A stretch of 64,000 bases of DNA from Streptomyces longwoodensis (GCF_001514125.1 NZ_KQ948550.1:897518-961517), one strand, 5' to 3'; numbered from the stretch's first letter, positions 8,123 to 17,415 are shown. Numbers and translations: made by a program. The notes: generated by a model from the letters alone, not told the origin.

Positions 8123-8791
8123 ATGGCATATCAGGCAGGTGAGCAGCGGCCCGCGCCGCGGCTCGTCCCCGTGAGCCCCGAGGCCGAGGCGTACCTCCAG
8201 GACTACGCCGCGCTGCTGGAGGCCGTCCCCTTCCCCTCCGTCGTGCTCGACCAGCGCTGGGACGTCGTCCTGGCGAACACCGCTTTCGAGTCACTTTTCC
8301 GTGAGGTCGGTCCGCATCCGACGGCCATGCCGGGCGACAACTTCCTCCGGTTCGTCCTCTTCCACCCGGACGCCGCCGGGGTCCTCGGGGCGTTCGAGTC
8401 GAGCTGGTTCCTGCCGGCGCTCGCGCAGTTCGCGTCCGCCGTGGAGACGCACGGCCAGGACCACGGGCTCCAGGCCATCCGCCGGGAGATCGCCCAGGAC
8501 CCGATCATGGAGGCCGCCTTCCGGCAGGGCCTGCCGCACTGGATCCGCGCGGTCGGCGCCGCGGCCGTGGAGCACGACGGCGCCGTCCGCCCACTGGTGC
8601 ACCCCGACCCGCGCTGGGGTGCCACCGAGTGCCGGGTCGTCGAGGAGACGCCGCCGGCCCTGCGGGCCCTGGGCTGTACGCGGCTGACCCTGGTCCTGCG
8701 CGAGACCCGCCCCGCCCCCGCCCGGCGGGGAACCCGCCGCCCGCGCCGTCGCGCGAGCCACCTGACGGTGGTGCCCGCCACCGGAACCTGA
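8123..8791 (+). CDS. MmyB-like ligand-binding domain protein without HTH
   Basis: A 222-residue protein containing the MmyB-type ligand-binding (PAS-like) domain: LVPVSPEAEAYLQDY, then VVLDQRWDVVLANTAFESLF, then NFLRFVLFHPDA. Most relatives carry an N-terminal XRE helix-turn-helix; here the protein starts directly at the sensor domain, so it cannot bind DNA by itself in the usual way. ATG at 8123 is chosen because AGAGGGGTGA precedes it. The C-terminus is Arg-rich. Its divergence from an XRE gene with no such sensor suggests the two may act as partners, which is inference. Confidence 0.75.
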   Translation: MAYQAGEQRPAPRLVPVSPEAEAYLQDYAALLEAVPFPSVVLDQRWDVVLANTAFESLFREVGPHPTAMPGDNFLRFVLFHPDAAGVLGAFESSWFLPALAQFASAVETHGQDHGLQAIRREIAQDPIMEAAFRQGLPHWIRAVGAAAVEHDGAVRPLVHPDPRWGATECRVVEETPPALRALGCTRLTLVLRETRPAPARRGTRRPRRRASHLTVVPATGT

Positions 8792-8867
8792 CCGGGCACC
8801 GTCGGCGTTCAGGTCGCCGACGGCGCCTCGGTCGGCGCCCCGCCGTCCGGTGAGCACCCCTCCCTCC

Positions 8868-8925
8868 GCGCAAGCCGTTTGCGCTTCTTGCGTCGGTGTC
8901 GTGGTCCCGATGTGTCGGCTTGCGC
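8868..8925. repeat. inverted repeat in the GH87 upstream region
   Basis: GCGCAAGCC (8868-8876) and GGCTTGCGC (8917-8925) are exact inverted copies 40 bp apart, with extra TTGCGC copies between and an 8-bp palindrome TTGCGCAA at 8920. The 349-bp region 8792-9140 otherwise has no gene. The repeats are candidate operator sites for the downstream secreted enzyme. Confidence 0.45.
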
Positions 8926-9140
8926 AAATCCCTGACACAGGTGGAGCCAGCGCGCCTTCTGCCGTCCGAGCGTCTGCGCGCATCCGCACACTGTCGGCAA
9001 ATTACAAACTTCACGCGACATCTTGCGGACTCCTGTCGCCGGTGCTTGAGTATGCGTCGCCCGTCGCGGCCACCCCCCTCCCGCTTCCCACCCCTCGCAC
9101 CCGTGCGCGTCCGTACCCCCACCCCCGAAGGGACCAGCAC

Positions 9141-11342
9141 ATGCCCCGCTCCCCTCATGGCTCCCAGCGTCCGCCTGTCAGGCGCATGACAGCACTCACC
9201 TCAGCCGGGGCGGCCGTCGCCCTCGCGGCCGGCACCCTCGTCGCGCTCGGCTCGGTGCCCGCGCAGGCGGCCGCCGGCGCCACCCTGCCGTTCACCTCGG
9301 TGGAGGCCGAGTCGGCGACGACCACCGGCACCCGCATCGGGCCCGACGTCACGCAGGGCTCCCTCGCGTCGGAGGCGTCCGGCCGGCAGGCCGTACGGAT
9401 CACCGCCGGGCAGCGCGTCGAGTTCACCGTGCCCCGCACGGCCAACGCGCTGAACCTCGCCTACAGCGTCCCGGACGGCCAGTCCGGCACCCTCAACGTC
9501 TACGTCAACGGCACCCGGCTGAGCAGGACCCTCGCCGTCACCTCGAAGTACTCCTACGTCGACACGGGCTGGATCGCGGGCTCGCGCACCCACCACTTCT
9601 ACGACAACGCCCGCCTGCTGCTCGGGCAGACCGTCCAGCCCGGTGACAAGGTCGCCGTGGAGTCCACCGGCACCCAGGTCACCGTCGACGTCGCCGACTT
9701 CGAACAGGTCGCCGCGGCCGCCGGCCAGCCCGCCGGGTCCGTCTCCGTCACCTCCAAGGGCGCCGACCCGAGCGGCCAGGGCGACTCCACCCAGGCCTTC
9801 CGCGACGCGATCGCCGCCGCCCAGGGCGGCACCGTGTGGATCCCGCCGGGCGACTACCGGATCACCTCGTCCCTCAGCGGCGTCCAGAACGTCACCCTCC
9901 AGGGCGCCGGCAGCTGGTACTCCGTCGTGCACACCTCCCGCTTCATCGACCAGTCGAGCTCGGCCGGCACCGTCCGCATCAGGGACTTCGCGGTGATCGG
10001 CGAGGTTACCGAACGCGTCGACTCCAACCCGGACAACTTCGTGAACGGCTCGCTCGGCCCGAACTCTTCGGTCTCCGGCATGTGGATCCAGCACCTCAAG
10101 GTCGGGCTCTGGCTGACCGGGAACAACGACAACCTGGTCGTGGAGAACAACCGCATCCTCGACACCACCGCCGACGGCCTCAACCTCAACGGCAACGCCC
10201 GCGGCGTGCGGGTCCGCAACAACTTCCTGCGCAACCAGGGCGACGACGCGCTCGCCATGTGGTCGCTGTACGCGCCCGACACCAACAGCAGCTTCGACAA
10301 CAACACCATCACCCAGCCCAACCTGGCCAACGGCATCGCCGTCTACGGCGGCACCGACCTCGCGGTGCGCAACAACCTCGTCTCCGACACCAACGCCCTC
10401 GGCAGCGGCATCGCCATCTCCAACCAGAAGTTCCTCGACCCGTTCTCCCCGCTGGCCGGCACCATCACGGTCGACGGCAACACCCTCGTGCGCACCGGCG
10501 CGATCAACCCCAACTGGAACCACCCGATGGGCGCGCTGCGCGTCGACTCCTACGACAGCGCGGTCAACGCGACGGTGAACATCACCAACACCACGATCAC
10601 CGACAGCCCCTACAGCGCCTTCGAGTTCGTCTCCGGCGGGGGACAGGGACACCCCGTGCGCGGGGTCACCGTGAGCGGCGCCACGGTCCGCAACACCGGT
10701 ACGGTCGTCGTGCAGGCCGAGGCCCAGGGCGCCGCGACCTTCCGCGACGTCACCGCCACCCAGGTCGGCGCGGCCGGCGTCTACAACTGCCCCTACCCGG
10801 CGAACTCCGGTGCCTTCACGCTCACCGACGGCGGCGGCAACTCCGGCTGGAGCAGCACCTGGTCGGACTGCTCGACCTGGCCGCAGCCCGGCCAGAGCAA
10901 CCCCCAGCCCGACCCGAACCGCAACCTCGCCAAGGGCCGGCCGGCCACCGCCACCGGCTCGCAGGACGTCTACACGCCGGGCAAGGCGGTCGACGGCGAC
11001 GCGAACAGCTACTGGGAGTCCGCCAACAACGCCTTCCCGCAGTCCCTCACCGTCGACCTCGGCTCCCCGTACGCGGTCCGGCGGCTGGTGCTGAAGCTGC
11101 CGCCGTCCTCCGCGTGGGGCGCCCGCACCGAGACGGTCGCCGTCCTCGGCAGCACCGACGGGTCGTCGTTCAGCACGGTCGTCGGCGCCCAGGGCTACCG
11201 CTTCGACCCGGCGACCGGCAACACCGCGACCGTCACCCTGCCCGCGAACACGAACCTGCGCCACCTACGCCTGACGGTCACCGGCAACACCGGCTGGCCG
11301 GCGGGCCAGTTCAGCGAGGTGGAGGCCTACCTGACCTCCTGA
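9141..11342 (+). CDS. secreted GH87-like beta-helix glycanase with discoidin domain
   Basis: A 733-residue exported protein. ATG at 9141 follows GAAGGGA by eight bases and opens a Tat/Sec-like signal peptide ending near VPAQAAAG. Then come a carbohydrate-binding region (about 50-195), a right-handed parallel beta-helix starting SVTSKGADPSGQGDSTQAF (about 200-590), and a C-terminal F5/8-type discoidin domain (NLAKGRPATATGSQ to FSEVEAYL). Helix motifs DGLNLNG and GDDALAMWS match the acidic active-site region of GH87 alpha-1,3-glucanases (mycodextranases), which attack fungal alpha-glucan. The fold is sure; the substrate is likely but not proven. A hairpin terminator follows. Confidence 0.8.
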   Translation: MPRSPHGSQRPPVRRMTALTSAGAAVALAAGTLVALGSVPAQAAAGATLPFTSVEAESATTTGTRIGPDVTQGSLASEASGRQAVRITAGQRVEFTVPRTANALNLAYSVPDGQSGTLNVYVNGTRLSRTLAVTSKYSYVDTGWIAGSRTHHFYDNARLLLGQTVQPGDKVAVESTGTQVTVDVADFEQVAAAAGQPAGSVSVTSKGADPSGQGDSTQAFRDAIAAAQGGTVWIPPGDYRITSSLSGVQNVTLQGAGSWYSVVHTSRFIDQSSSAGTVRIRDFAVIGEVTERVDSNPDNFVNGSLGPNSSVSGMWIQHLKVGLWLTGNNDNLVVENNRILDTTADGLNLNGNARGVRVRNNFLRNQGDDALAMWSLYAPDTNSSFDNNTITQPNLANGIAVYGGTDLAVRNNLVSDTNALGSGIAISNQKFLDPFSPLAGTITVDGNTLVRTGAINPNWNHPMGALRVDSYDSAVNATVNITNTTITDSPYSAFEFVSGGGQGHPVRGVTVSGATVRNTGTVVVQAEAQGAATFRDVTATQVGAAGVYNCPYPANSGAFTLTDGGGNSGWSSTWSDCSTWPQPGQSNPQPDPNRNLAKGRPATATGSQDVYTPGKAVDGDANSYWESANNAFPQSLTVDLGSPYAVRRLVLKLPPSSAWGARTETVAVLGSTDGSSFSTVVGAQGYRFDPATGNTATVTLPANTNLRHLRLTVTGNTGWPAGQFSEVEAYLTS

Positions 11343-11350
11343 GCCCCTGA

Positions 11351-11415
11351 ACCCCGCGCTCGGCCGCCCGGATCCGCCTGCGGACGCGGACCCACGGACC
11401 GGCGGAGCGCGGGGT
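11351..11415 (+). terminator. stem-loop terminator after the GH87-like gene
   Basis: ACCCCGCGCTC (11351-11361) and GAGCGCGGGGT (11405-11415) form a perfect 11-bp stem with a 43-nt loop that can itself fold (CCGCCTGCGGACGCGG). It starts nine bases after the stop codon. Confidence 0.7.
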
Positions 11416-11574
11416 CACGTCCTGTCGCTCCGCACCCCTCGCGTACCGCCGGACTTCACGCCCGCGCCACCGCACCCTTCCGTGGCGTTCGGTGCCGCTG
11501 GAACACTCCTTGCGCGCGCATCCCGTCAGAACCCGGTCGGTTCGCAGCCCGTCAGGACGAGAGGTCCACCAGCC

Positions 11575-13626
11575 ATGCCCGAAGTCAACCGGCGCCGATT
11601 CCTCCAGCTCGCGGGCGCCACCACGGCGTTCACCGCGCTCAACGCCAGCATCGAGCGCGCCGCCGCCCTGCCGGCGAACCACCGCACCGGGTCGATCGAG
11701 GACGTCGAGCACATCGTCGTCCTGATGCAGGAGAACCGTTCCTTCGACCACTATTTCGGCCGCCTCAGAGGCGTCCGCGGCTTCGGCGACCCGCGCCCGG
11801 TCACCCGCCCCGACGGCACCTCGGTGTGGCACCAGTCCGACGGCACCAAGGACGTCCTGCCCTTCCGCCCCGACCTGGACGACCTGGGCCTCGCCTTCAT
11901 CCAGGACCTCCCGCACGGCTGGAACGACGGACACGCCGCCTTCAACGGGGGCAAGTACGACAAGTGGGTGCCCTCGAAGGGCTCCACGACGATGGCGTAC
12001 CTGGAGCGGCGCGACATCCCGTTCCACTACGCCCTCGCGGACACCTTCACCATCTGCGACGCCTACCACTGCTCGTTCATCGGCTCGACCGACCCCAACC
12101 GCTACTACCTGTGGACAGGTTACACCGGCAACGACGGCAAGGGCGGCGGGCCCGTCCTCGGCAACGACGAGGCCGGCTACAGCTGGACGACCTACCCCGA
12201 GCGGCTGGAGGAGGCCGGGGTGTCCTGGAAGATCTACCAGGACGTCGGCGACGGACTCGACGCCCAGGGCTCCTGGGGCTGGATCCCCGACGCCTACCGC
12301 GGCAACTACGGCGACAACTCGCTGCTGTACTTCACCCAGTACCAGAACGCCCGCCCCGGCGACCCCCTCTACGACAAGGCCCGCACCGGCACCGACGCCC
12401 GCACCGGCGAGGGCTTCTTCGAGCGGCTGAGGTCCGACGTCACCGGCGGCAGGCTGCCGCAGATCTCCTGGATCGTCGCCCCCGAGGCCTTCACCGAGCA
12501 CCCCAACTGGCCCGCCAACTACGGCGCCTGGTACATCGCCCAGGTCATCGAGGCGCTCACCGCCGACCCGGCCGTGTGGGCGAAGACCGCCCTGTTCATC
12601 ACGTACGACGAGAACGACGGCTTCTTCGACCACCTCGTCCCGCCGTTCCCGCCGGCCTCCGCCGCGCAGGGCAGGTCCACAGTCGACGTCGGCCCGGACG
12701 TCTTCACGGGCGGCACCGGTCACGTCGCCGGTCCCTACGGGCTCGGGCAGCGCGTGCCGATGCTCGTCGTCTCGCCCTGGAGCAAGGGCGGCTGGGTGTG
12801 CTCCGAGACGTTCGACCACACCTCGGTCATCCGGTTCATGGAGCGCCGCTTCGGTGTGCACGAGCCGAACATCTCCCCGTGGCGCCGCACCGTCTGCGGC
12901 GACCTGACCGCCGCCTTCGACTTCTCCCGCGGCGACACCCGGCCGGTCTCCCTGCCCGAGACCGACGGCTACGCGCCGCCGGACCGCCTGCGCCACCCCG
13001 ACTACGTGCCCACCCCGCCCGCCCACGGCGTGCTGCCCAAGCAGGAGCGCGGGCTGCGGCCCGCCCGGGCGCTGCGGTACGTCCCCTCCGTGGACGCCAC
13101 CGTCGACGCGGCGGCCGGCAAGCTCACGCTCACCTTCGCCTCCGGCCCGCACGCCGGTGCCGCCTTCCTGGTCACCTCCGGCAACCGCACCGACGGCCCG
13201 TGGAGTTACACCACCGGGGCCGGGCGCACCGTCTCGGACACCTGGAACTCCGCCTACTCGGGCGGCGCGTACGACCTCACCGTGCACGGCCCCAACGGCT
13301 TCGTGCGCTCCTTCGCCGGGGCGAACCGGTCCGCGGGCGCCGAGGTCGTCGCACGGCACGTCGGCGACGACGTCGAGCTCACCTTCACCAACAAGGGCAC
13401 GGGGACGGCCCGGTTGACGGTGACGGACGGATACCGGGGCCGCCGCACCACGGTGCGGGTGCGGCCCGGGGACGTGCTGAAGCGGGTCGTCGACCTCAGC
13501 GCCAGCAAGCGGTGGTACGACCTGACCGTCACCTCCGACGCCGAGTCGACCTTCGTGCGGCGCTTCGCCGGGCACGTCGAGAACGGCCGGCCGGGCGTCA
13601 GCGACCCCGCGATCGTGACCGAGTGA
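11575..13626 (+). CDS. phosphocholine-specific phospholipase C, Tat-secreted
   Basis: A 683-residue phospholipase C of the acid-phosphatase superfamily that cleaves phosphatidylcholine outside the cell. The N-terminus NRRRFLQLAG is a Tat signal. The catalytic N-terminal motif is HIVVLMQENRSFDHYFG, and later family blocks are FIGSTDPNRYYLWTG, ITYDENDGFFDHL and DHTSVIRFMERRFG. Two C-terminal beta domains (about 500-590 and 600-683) match the repeated phospholipase C C-terminal domain, ending RRFAGHVENG. ATG at 11575 follows GAGAGG. It is a single-gene unit. Phosphate control is common in this family, but I saw no convincing PHO box. Confidence 0.92.
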   Translation: MPEVNRRRFLQLAGATTAFTALNASIERAAALPANHRTGSIEDVEHIVVLMQENRSFDHYFGRLRGVRGFGDPRPVTRPDGTSVWHQSDGTKDVLPFRPDLDDLGLAFIQDLPHGWNDGHAAFNGGKYDKWVPSKGSTTMAYLERRDIPFHYALADTFTICDAYHCSFIGSTDPNRYYLWTGYTGNDGKGGGPVLGNDEAGYSWTTYPERLEEAGVSWKIYQDVGDGLDAQGSWGWIPDAYRGNYGDNSLLYFTQYQNARPGDPLYDKARTGTDARTGEGFFERLRSDVTGGRLPQISWIVAPEAFTEHPNWPANYGAWYIAQVIEALTADPAVWAKTALFITYDENDGFFDHLVPPFPPASAAQGRSTVDVGPDVFTGGTGHVAGPYGLGQRVPMLVVSPWSKGGWVCSETFDHTSVIRFMERRFGVHEPNISPWRRTVCGDLTAAFDFSRGDTRPVSLPETDGYAPPDRLRHPDYVPTPPAHGVLPKQERGLRPARALRYVPSVDATVDAAAGKLTLTFASGPHAGAAFLVTSGNRTDGPWSYTTGAGRTVSDTWNSAYSGGAYDLTVHGPNGFVRSFAGANRSAGAEVVARHVGDDVELTFTNKGTGTARLTVTDGYRGRRTTVRVRPGDVLKRVVDLSASKRWYDLTVTSDAESTFVRRFAGHVENGRPGVSDPAIVTE

Positions 13627-13669
13627 GGACGGCGGTGGGGATCCGCCCGGGCCGGGGTAGTGTGCCCCG

Positions 13670-14512
13670 GTGACCACGCATTCGAACACACCTGCTGGTT
13701 GGTACCCGGATCCGCACGGCGCGGCCAAGACGCTGCGCTACTGGGACGGCGCCCGGTGGACCGACCACACCCACGCCGACCAGCAGGCCCAGGCCGCGCC
13801 CGCGCAGCCCCCGGCCGCGCCGCACGTCCCGGCCCAGCCCGCGGCACCCGACCCGCGGGTGCAGCGCCAGGTCCAGCAGCAGGCCGGGGTCGCCGCGGGC
13901 GGCCCCGGCGGCGGCACCCTGTTCAGCGAGCCGGTGCTGGTGGTGAACCAGAAGGCCAAGCTGATCGAGCTGACCAACGAGTACACGGTCATGGACCAGC
14001 ACGGCAACCAGCTCGGCTCCGTCGTCCAGGTCGGCCAGAGCGCCCTGCGCAAGGTCGTGCGCTTCCTCGCGAGCATCGACCAGTACCTGACGCACAAGCT
14101 GGAGATCCGCGACGCCCACGGCCGGCCGGTGCTGCGGCTGACGCGGCCCGCGAAGTTCCTGAAGTCGCGGGTGATCGTGGAGCGGCCGGACGGCCAGCCG
14201 GTCGGCGAGATCGTCCAGCAGAACGTCTTCGGGAAGATCAACTTCGCGATGACGGCGAACGGGCAGCAGGTCGGCGCGATCAAGGCGGAGAACTGGCGGG
14301 CCTGGAACTTCGCGATCGTCGACCACGCGGACAACGAGGTCGCCCGGATCACCAAGACCTGGGAGGGCCTCGCGAAGACGCTCTTCACGACCGCGGACAA
14401 CTACGTCCTGCAGATCCACTACCAGCTGCCCGAGCCGCTGCTGAGCCTCGTCGTCGCCACGGCCCTGACCGTCGACACCGCGCTCAAGCAGGACTCCCGC
14501 GGCCTCGGCTGA
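13670..14512 (+). CDS. DUF2510 - LURP-one/scramblase-like protein
   Basis: A 280-residue protein. Residues about 8-35 form a DUF2510 motif (AGWYPDPHG...LRYWDGARWTDHTH), then an Ala/Pro/Gln linker, then a LURP-one-related/phospholipid-scramblase-like beta-barrel domain (about 80-275) starting FSEPVLVVNQKAKLIEL. Its function in bacteria is unknown; DUF2510 usually sits at the N-terminus of membrane-associated actinobacterial proteins. No transmembrane helix is obvious. It begins at GTG 13670, is followed by a hairpin, and converges on the transporter gene. Confidence 0.8.
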   Translation: MTTHSNTPAGWYPDPHGAAKTLRYWDGARWTDHTHADQQAQAAPAQPPAAPHVPAQPAAPDPRVQRQVQQQAGVAAGGPGGGTLFSEPVLVVNQKAKLIELTNEYTVMDQHGNQLGSVVQVGQSALRKVVRFLASIDQYLTHKLEIRDAHGRPVLRLTRPAKFLKSRVIVERPDGQPVGEIVQQNVFGKINFAMTANGQQVGAIKAENWRAWNFAIVDHADNEVARITKTWEGLAKTLFTTADNYVLQIHYQLPEPLLSLVVATALTVDTALKQDSRGLG

Positions 14513-14517
14513 GCCCC

Positions 14518-14540
14518 GGCCCCCCAGTGCTGGGGGCCCG
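14518..14540. terminator. bidirectional terminator hairpin
   Basis: CCCCCAG (14521-14527) pairs with CTGGGGG (14530-14536) around a 2-nt centre, with further CCGG/CCGG pairing outside. It lies between two convergent genes. Confidence 0.6.
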
Positions 14541-14565
14541 GCCCCGGTGGTGCGAGGGGCCCGGC

Positions 14566-15579
14566 CTACAGCGGCGTGAGGTGCCCCGGTCCGGTCGCGG
14601 GCCGGGGCACCGGCACGGGGTCGGGCGGAGCCGACGCCGCGTCGAGCGCCAGCACGGCGGCGACGGGGTGCTCCTCATCGAGGCCGACGGCCGTCCCGTC
14701 CTCCGCGGCGAGCGCGCCCCCGTCGGCCGCACCGGCGGCGCGCCCCCCGTCGGGCACCGGCTCCGGCGCCGTACGCGACAGTAGCACCACGCCCCACGAC
14801 GCCAACGCCGCCCCGGCCAGGGCCAGCAGCACGCCGGTCGGACCGCCGCGCAGCCGCTCGCCGAGCAGGGACAGGCCGATCACCGCGGCGGCCAGCGGGT
14901 TGGCGAGCGTGACCACGGCCAGCGGGGCGCCGAGCCCGTCCCGGTAGGCCGTCTGCGACAGCAGCAGCCCGCCGGCGGCGAACGCGGCCACCAGCAGCGC
15001 CACGCCGACCACTTGGAAGCCCAGCACCGACCCGGAGCGGTCCGTGGCGGCCACCGTGACCGTCTGGGTGAGCGCCGAGGCCACGCCGGAGGCGAAGCCG
15101 GACGCGGTCGCGTGCCGCAGCCCGGGACGCGCGCCGGGCCGGGCCAGCAGGCCGATCAGCGCGGCCGTGCTGCCCGCGACCGCGATCGCCTCGGGCACGC
15201 TGAGCACGTCGTCGGGCGCCGGACCCGAGGCCGCGACCAGGATCACGGCGAGGCCCAGCAGGGTGTACGCGGTGCCCCGCCACTCGGCCGCGCCGACCCG
15301 CCGGCCCGCGACCCGGGCGCCCAGCGGCACGGCCGCGACCAGGGTGAGCGCGCCCAGCGGCTGCACCACGGTCAGCGGACCGTACTTCAGCGCCACCACG
15401 TGCAGCAGCGCGGCGGAGGCGTTGAGCACCACCGACCCCCACCACGCGCCGCTGCCCAGCATCCGGACCAGGCCGACACCGGGGGAGCGGGAGGCCAGGC
15501 GCTCCTGGGCGACCGCGGCGGCCGCGTAGGCGACGGCGGAGAACAGCGACAGGACGACGGCGACGGCCAGGACGCTCAT
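14566..15579 (-). CDS. DMT-superfamily transporter (EamA-like)
   Basis: A membrane protein of 337 residues with about nine to ten hydrophobic helices from MSVLAVAVVLSLFSAVAYA to GAALASWGVVLLS, and an Ala/Pro-rich cytoplasmic tail of about 60 residues. A PLGALTLVAAVPLGA stretch and a second-half repeat (LANPLAAAVIGLSLLGERL) fit the two-repeat EamA architecture. ATG at 15579 overlaps the stop of the PAP2 gene as ATGA, so translation is coupled. Substrate unknown. Confidence 0.82.
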   Translation of the reverse strand: MSVLAVAVVLSLFSAVAYAAAAVAQERLASRSPGVGLVRMLGSGAWWGSVVLNASAALLHVVALKYGPLTVVQPLGALTLVAAVPLGARVAGRRVGAAEWRGTAYTLLGLAVILVAASGPAPDDVLSVPEAIAVAGSTAALIGLLARPGARPGLRHATASGFASGVASALTQTVTVAATDRSGSVLGFQVVGVALLVAAFAAGGLLLSQTAYRDGLGAPLAVVTLANPLAAAVIGLSLLGERLRGGPTGVLLALAGAALASWGVVLLSRTAPEPVPDGGRAAGAADGGALAAEDGTAVGLDEEHPVAAVLALDAASAPPDPVPVPRPATGPGHLTPL

Positions 15580-16418
15580 CGCCCCGCCCCCACGAGTGTC
15601 CGGCCGCCGGCCGGCTGCGTGCCCGCCGGTGCGGGGGTCGGCTCCGGCCGGGCGCCGTCGTCGTCGCCGTCGCCGTCGCCGTCGACGCCGGCCGCCGCGC
15701 GGTGCGGCGGGCGGATGACGGCCAGGGCCAGGCCCAGCAGGGCGCCCGCCACGAGCGCGTCGAGCCAGTAGTGGTTGGCGGTGCCCACGATCACGGTCAG
15801 GGTCAGCAGCGGGTGCAGCAGCCACAGCCAGCGCCACCGGGAGCGGGTGGCGACGACGAGCCCGATCGCCACCATCAGGGCCCAGCCGAAGTGCAGCGAC
15901 GGCATCGCGGCGAACTGGTTGGACAGGTGGTCGCTCTGCGGCGGCCCGTACACCGAGGGGCCGTACACGCGCGCGGTGTCGACCAGGCCCGCCTCGGCGA
16001 GCATCCGCGGCGGGGCCAGCGGGAACGTCAGGTGCAGCACCAGCGCGGCGGCGGTGACCGCGGCCAGGACCCGGCGGGCCCAGACGTAGTGCGCCGGGCG
16101 GCGCAGGTACAGCCAGACCAGGAAGGCCGCCGTGGCCGGGAAGTGGACGAGGGCGTAATAGGTGTTCGCGCCGTGCACCAGGGCGTCACCGTGCAGCAGG
16201 AGGGACTGCAGCGAGCCCTCGCCGGGCAGGTGGAGCCATCGTTCGGCGTCCCACACGTCATGGGCGTTGCGGTACGCCTCGCCGGTGTGCCCGGTCGCGA
16301 GCCCGCGGCCGGCCTTGTAGACGAGGAAGAGCCCCGCGACCAGCAGGAGCTCTCGGACTATGGGCGGCCGCGGTGTCGCGTCGGACTCCGCTTCGGCAGG
16401 CTCGGTGCGGGCATTCAT
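15576..16418 (-). CDS. PAP2-family membrane phosphatase
   Basis: A 280-residue integral membrane protein with about six helices. The phosphatase motifs present are AMPSLHFGW (SLH motif) and GTANHYWLDALVAG (the H-x4-D motif); the first KxxxxxxRP motif is degenerate, as in the inositolphosphotransferase-like subgroup. That suggests lipid phosphate or phosphoinositol transfer at the membrane surface. The C-terminal tail is Asp/Gly- and Pro-rich. It is the first gene of a two-gene operon and is divergent from a TetR gene, with a large palindromic operator in between, so TetR control is likely. Confidence 0.85.
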   Translation of the reverse strand: MNARTEPAEAESDATPRPPIVRELLLVAGLFLVYKAGRGLATGHTGEAYRNAHDVWDAERWLHLPGEGSLQSLLLHGDALVHGANTYYALVHFPATAAFLVWLYLRRPAHYVWARRVLAAVTAAALVLHLTFPLAPPRMLAEAGLVDTARVYGPSVYGPPQSDHLSNQFAAMPSLHFGWALMVAIGLVVATRSRWRWLWLLHPLLTLTVIVGTANHYWLDALVAGALLGLALAVIRPPHRAAAGVDGDGDGDDDGARPEPTPAPAGTQPAGGRTLVGAGR

Positions 16419-16533
16419 CCCCCGGCCCCTTCGCTGACGTGGTGCGTGTGGTGGTGCATCTGGTGGTGCCTGTGGTGCGCGTGGTGCGCGCGCTGCTTCG
16501 TGGTGCGGTCATCTGATCGATACGAGATCGTAC

Positions 16534-16583
16534 CGATACGCCAGTGTACCGATACGATCGGGTACCGGTACACTGGCGTATCG
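16534..16583. promoter_or_regulatory. large palindromic operator between PAP2 operon and tetR
   Basis: CGATACGCCAGTGTACC (16534-16550) and its perfect reverse complement (16567-16583) are separated by 16 bp that contain a further GATAC/GGTACC pattern; GATCGATACGAGATCG lies just to the left. Such a double palindrome in the 253-bp divergent gap is most simply the binding region of the adjacent TetR protein, covering both promoters. Confidence 0.75.
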
Positions 16584-16671
16584 ATTGATGTGCGCCACAC
16601 TGGAGGCACGCACGACGACCGGCGCGAGGGCCGCCCGGTCGGGACCGGACGAACAGCGAGGAGACAGACCG

Positions 16672-17286
16672 ATGACGTCGCAGGCCGCGGACGGACCGGA
16701 CTCGGTCGCCGCGTCGCGCCGCTCCAAGCTCACGCCCGAGCGCGAGCAGGAGTTCTTCGACGCCGTCCTCGACCAGATCCGCGAGTGCGGGTACGACGCC
16801 GTCACCATGGAGGGCGTCGCGTCCACCACCCGGTGCAGCAAGTCCACGCTCTACCGGCAGTGGAAGACCAAGCCGCAGTTCGTCGCCGCCGCCCTGCGCT
16901 CCTGCCGCCAGGTGCGGTTCGCCGGCATCGACACCGGCAGCCTGGCCGGCGACCTGCGCGAGGCCGCACGCGCGGGCGGCCAGTGGGCCGGCAACGACAC
17001 CCAGCTGCTCCAGGCCCTCGGCCACGCGGTCATGCAGGACCCGGAGCTCCAGCGGGCGCTGCGCGACGCGCTCGTCGAGCCGGAGGTCGCGGCCCTGAAG
17101 GACATCCTGCGGCGCGGGGTCGAACGCGGCGAGGTGCCGCCCGACCACCCGGCGCTGGAGTTCGTGCCCGCCCAGTTCTACGGCGTCCTGCGCGTGCGCC
17201 CCGTGCTCGACGGGAAGTACGCCGACGCCGACTTCCTGGAGCGGTTCGTGGAGGCCGCGGTGCTCCCCGCGCTGGGCCTCACCTAG
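16672..17286 (+). CDS. TetR-family regulator
   Basis: A 204-residue repressor-type protein. The N-terminal HTH (about residues 20-65) reads FFDAVLDQIRECGYDAVTMEGVA then TRCSKSTLYRQWKTKPQFVAAAL, the canonical TetR helix 2-3 pattern. The C-terminal ligand domain is helical and of the usual length. ATG at 16672 follows GAGGAGACAGACCG. It is divergent from the PAP2/DMT operon, and the palindromes between them are its probable target. Ligand unknown. Confidence 0.92.
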   Translation: MTSQAADGPDSVAASRRSKLTPEREQEFFDAVLDQIRECGYDAVTMEGVASTTRCSKSTLYRQWKTKPQFVAAALRSCRQVRFAGIDTGSLAGDLREAARAGGQWAGNDTQLLQALGHAVMQDPELQRALRDALVEPEVAALKDILRRGVERGEVPPDHPALEFVPAQFYGVLRVRPVLDGKYADADFLERFVEAAVLPALGLT

Positions 17287-17365
17287 GACCGGGTCGCCGT
17301 CCACGGGATGACTGGACGGTGACCTGCTCGCGCCGCACCGTGGGGACGGGGGCGGCGCGCACCCC

Positions 17366-17415
17366 CCGGCCGGGTGGGGCTCCCTTTTGAGCGGAGGGGA
17401 ACCCCACCCGGCCGG
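17366..17415. terminator. bidirectional terminator between convergent genes
   Basis: CCGGCCGGGTGGGG (17366-17379) pairs perfectly with CCCCACCCGGCCGG (17402-17415), a 14-bp stem with a 22-nt loop. It ends both the tetR transcript and, from the other side, the DUF2510 membrane protein gene. Confidence 0.8.

Noticed and set aside
9201..11264. 687-codon minus-strand frame opposite the beta-helix protein
   Set aside because: Antisense shadow with Gly/Val/Asp/Arg repeats, no domain, no ribosome site; the plus-strand GH87-like protein explains the region.
11416..11574. PHO box upstream of phospholipase C
   Set aside because: Only weak TTCAC-like matches without the tandem 11-bp repeat pattern.
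11311..13728. 805-codon minus-strand frame opposite phospholipase C
   Set aside because: Shadow frame; same reasons.
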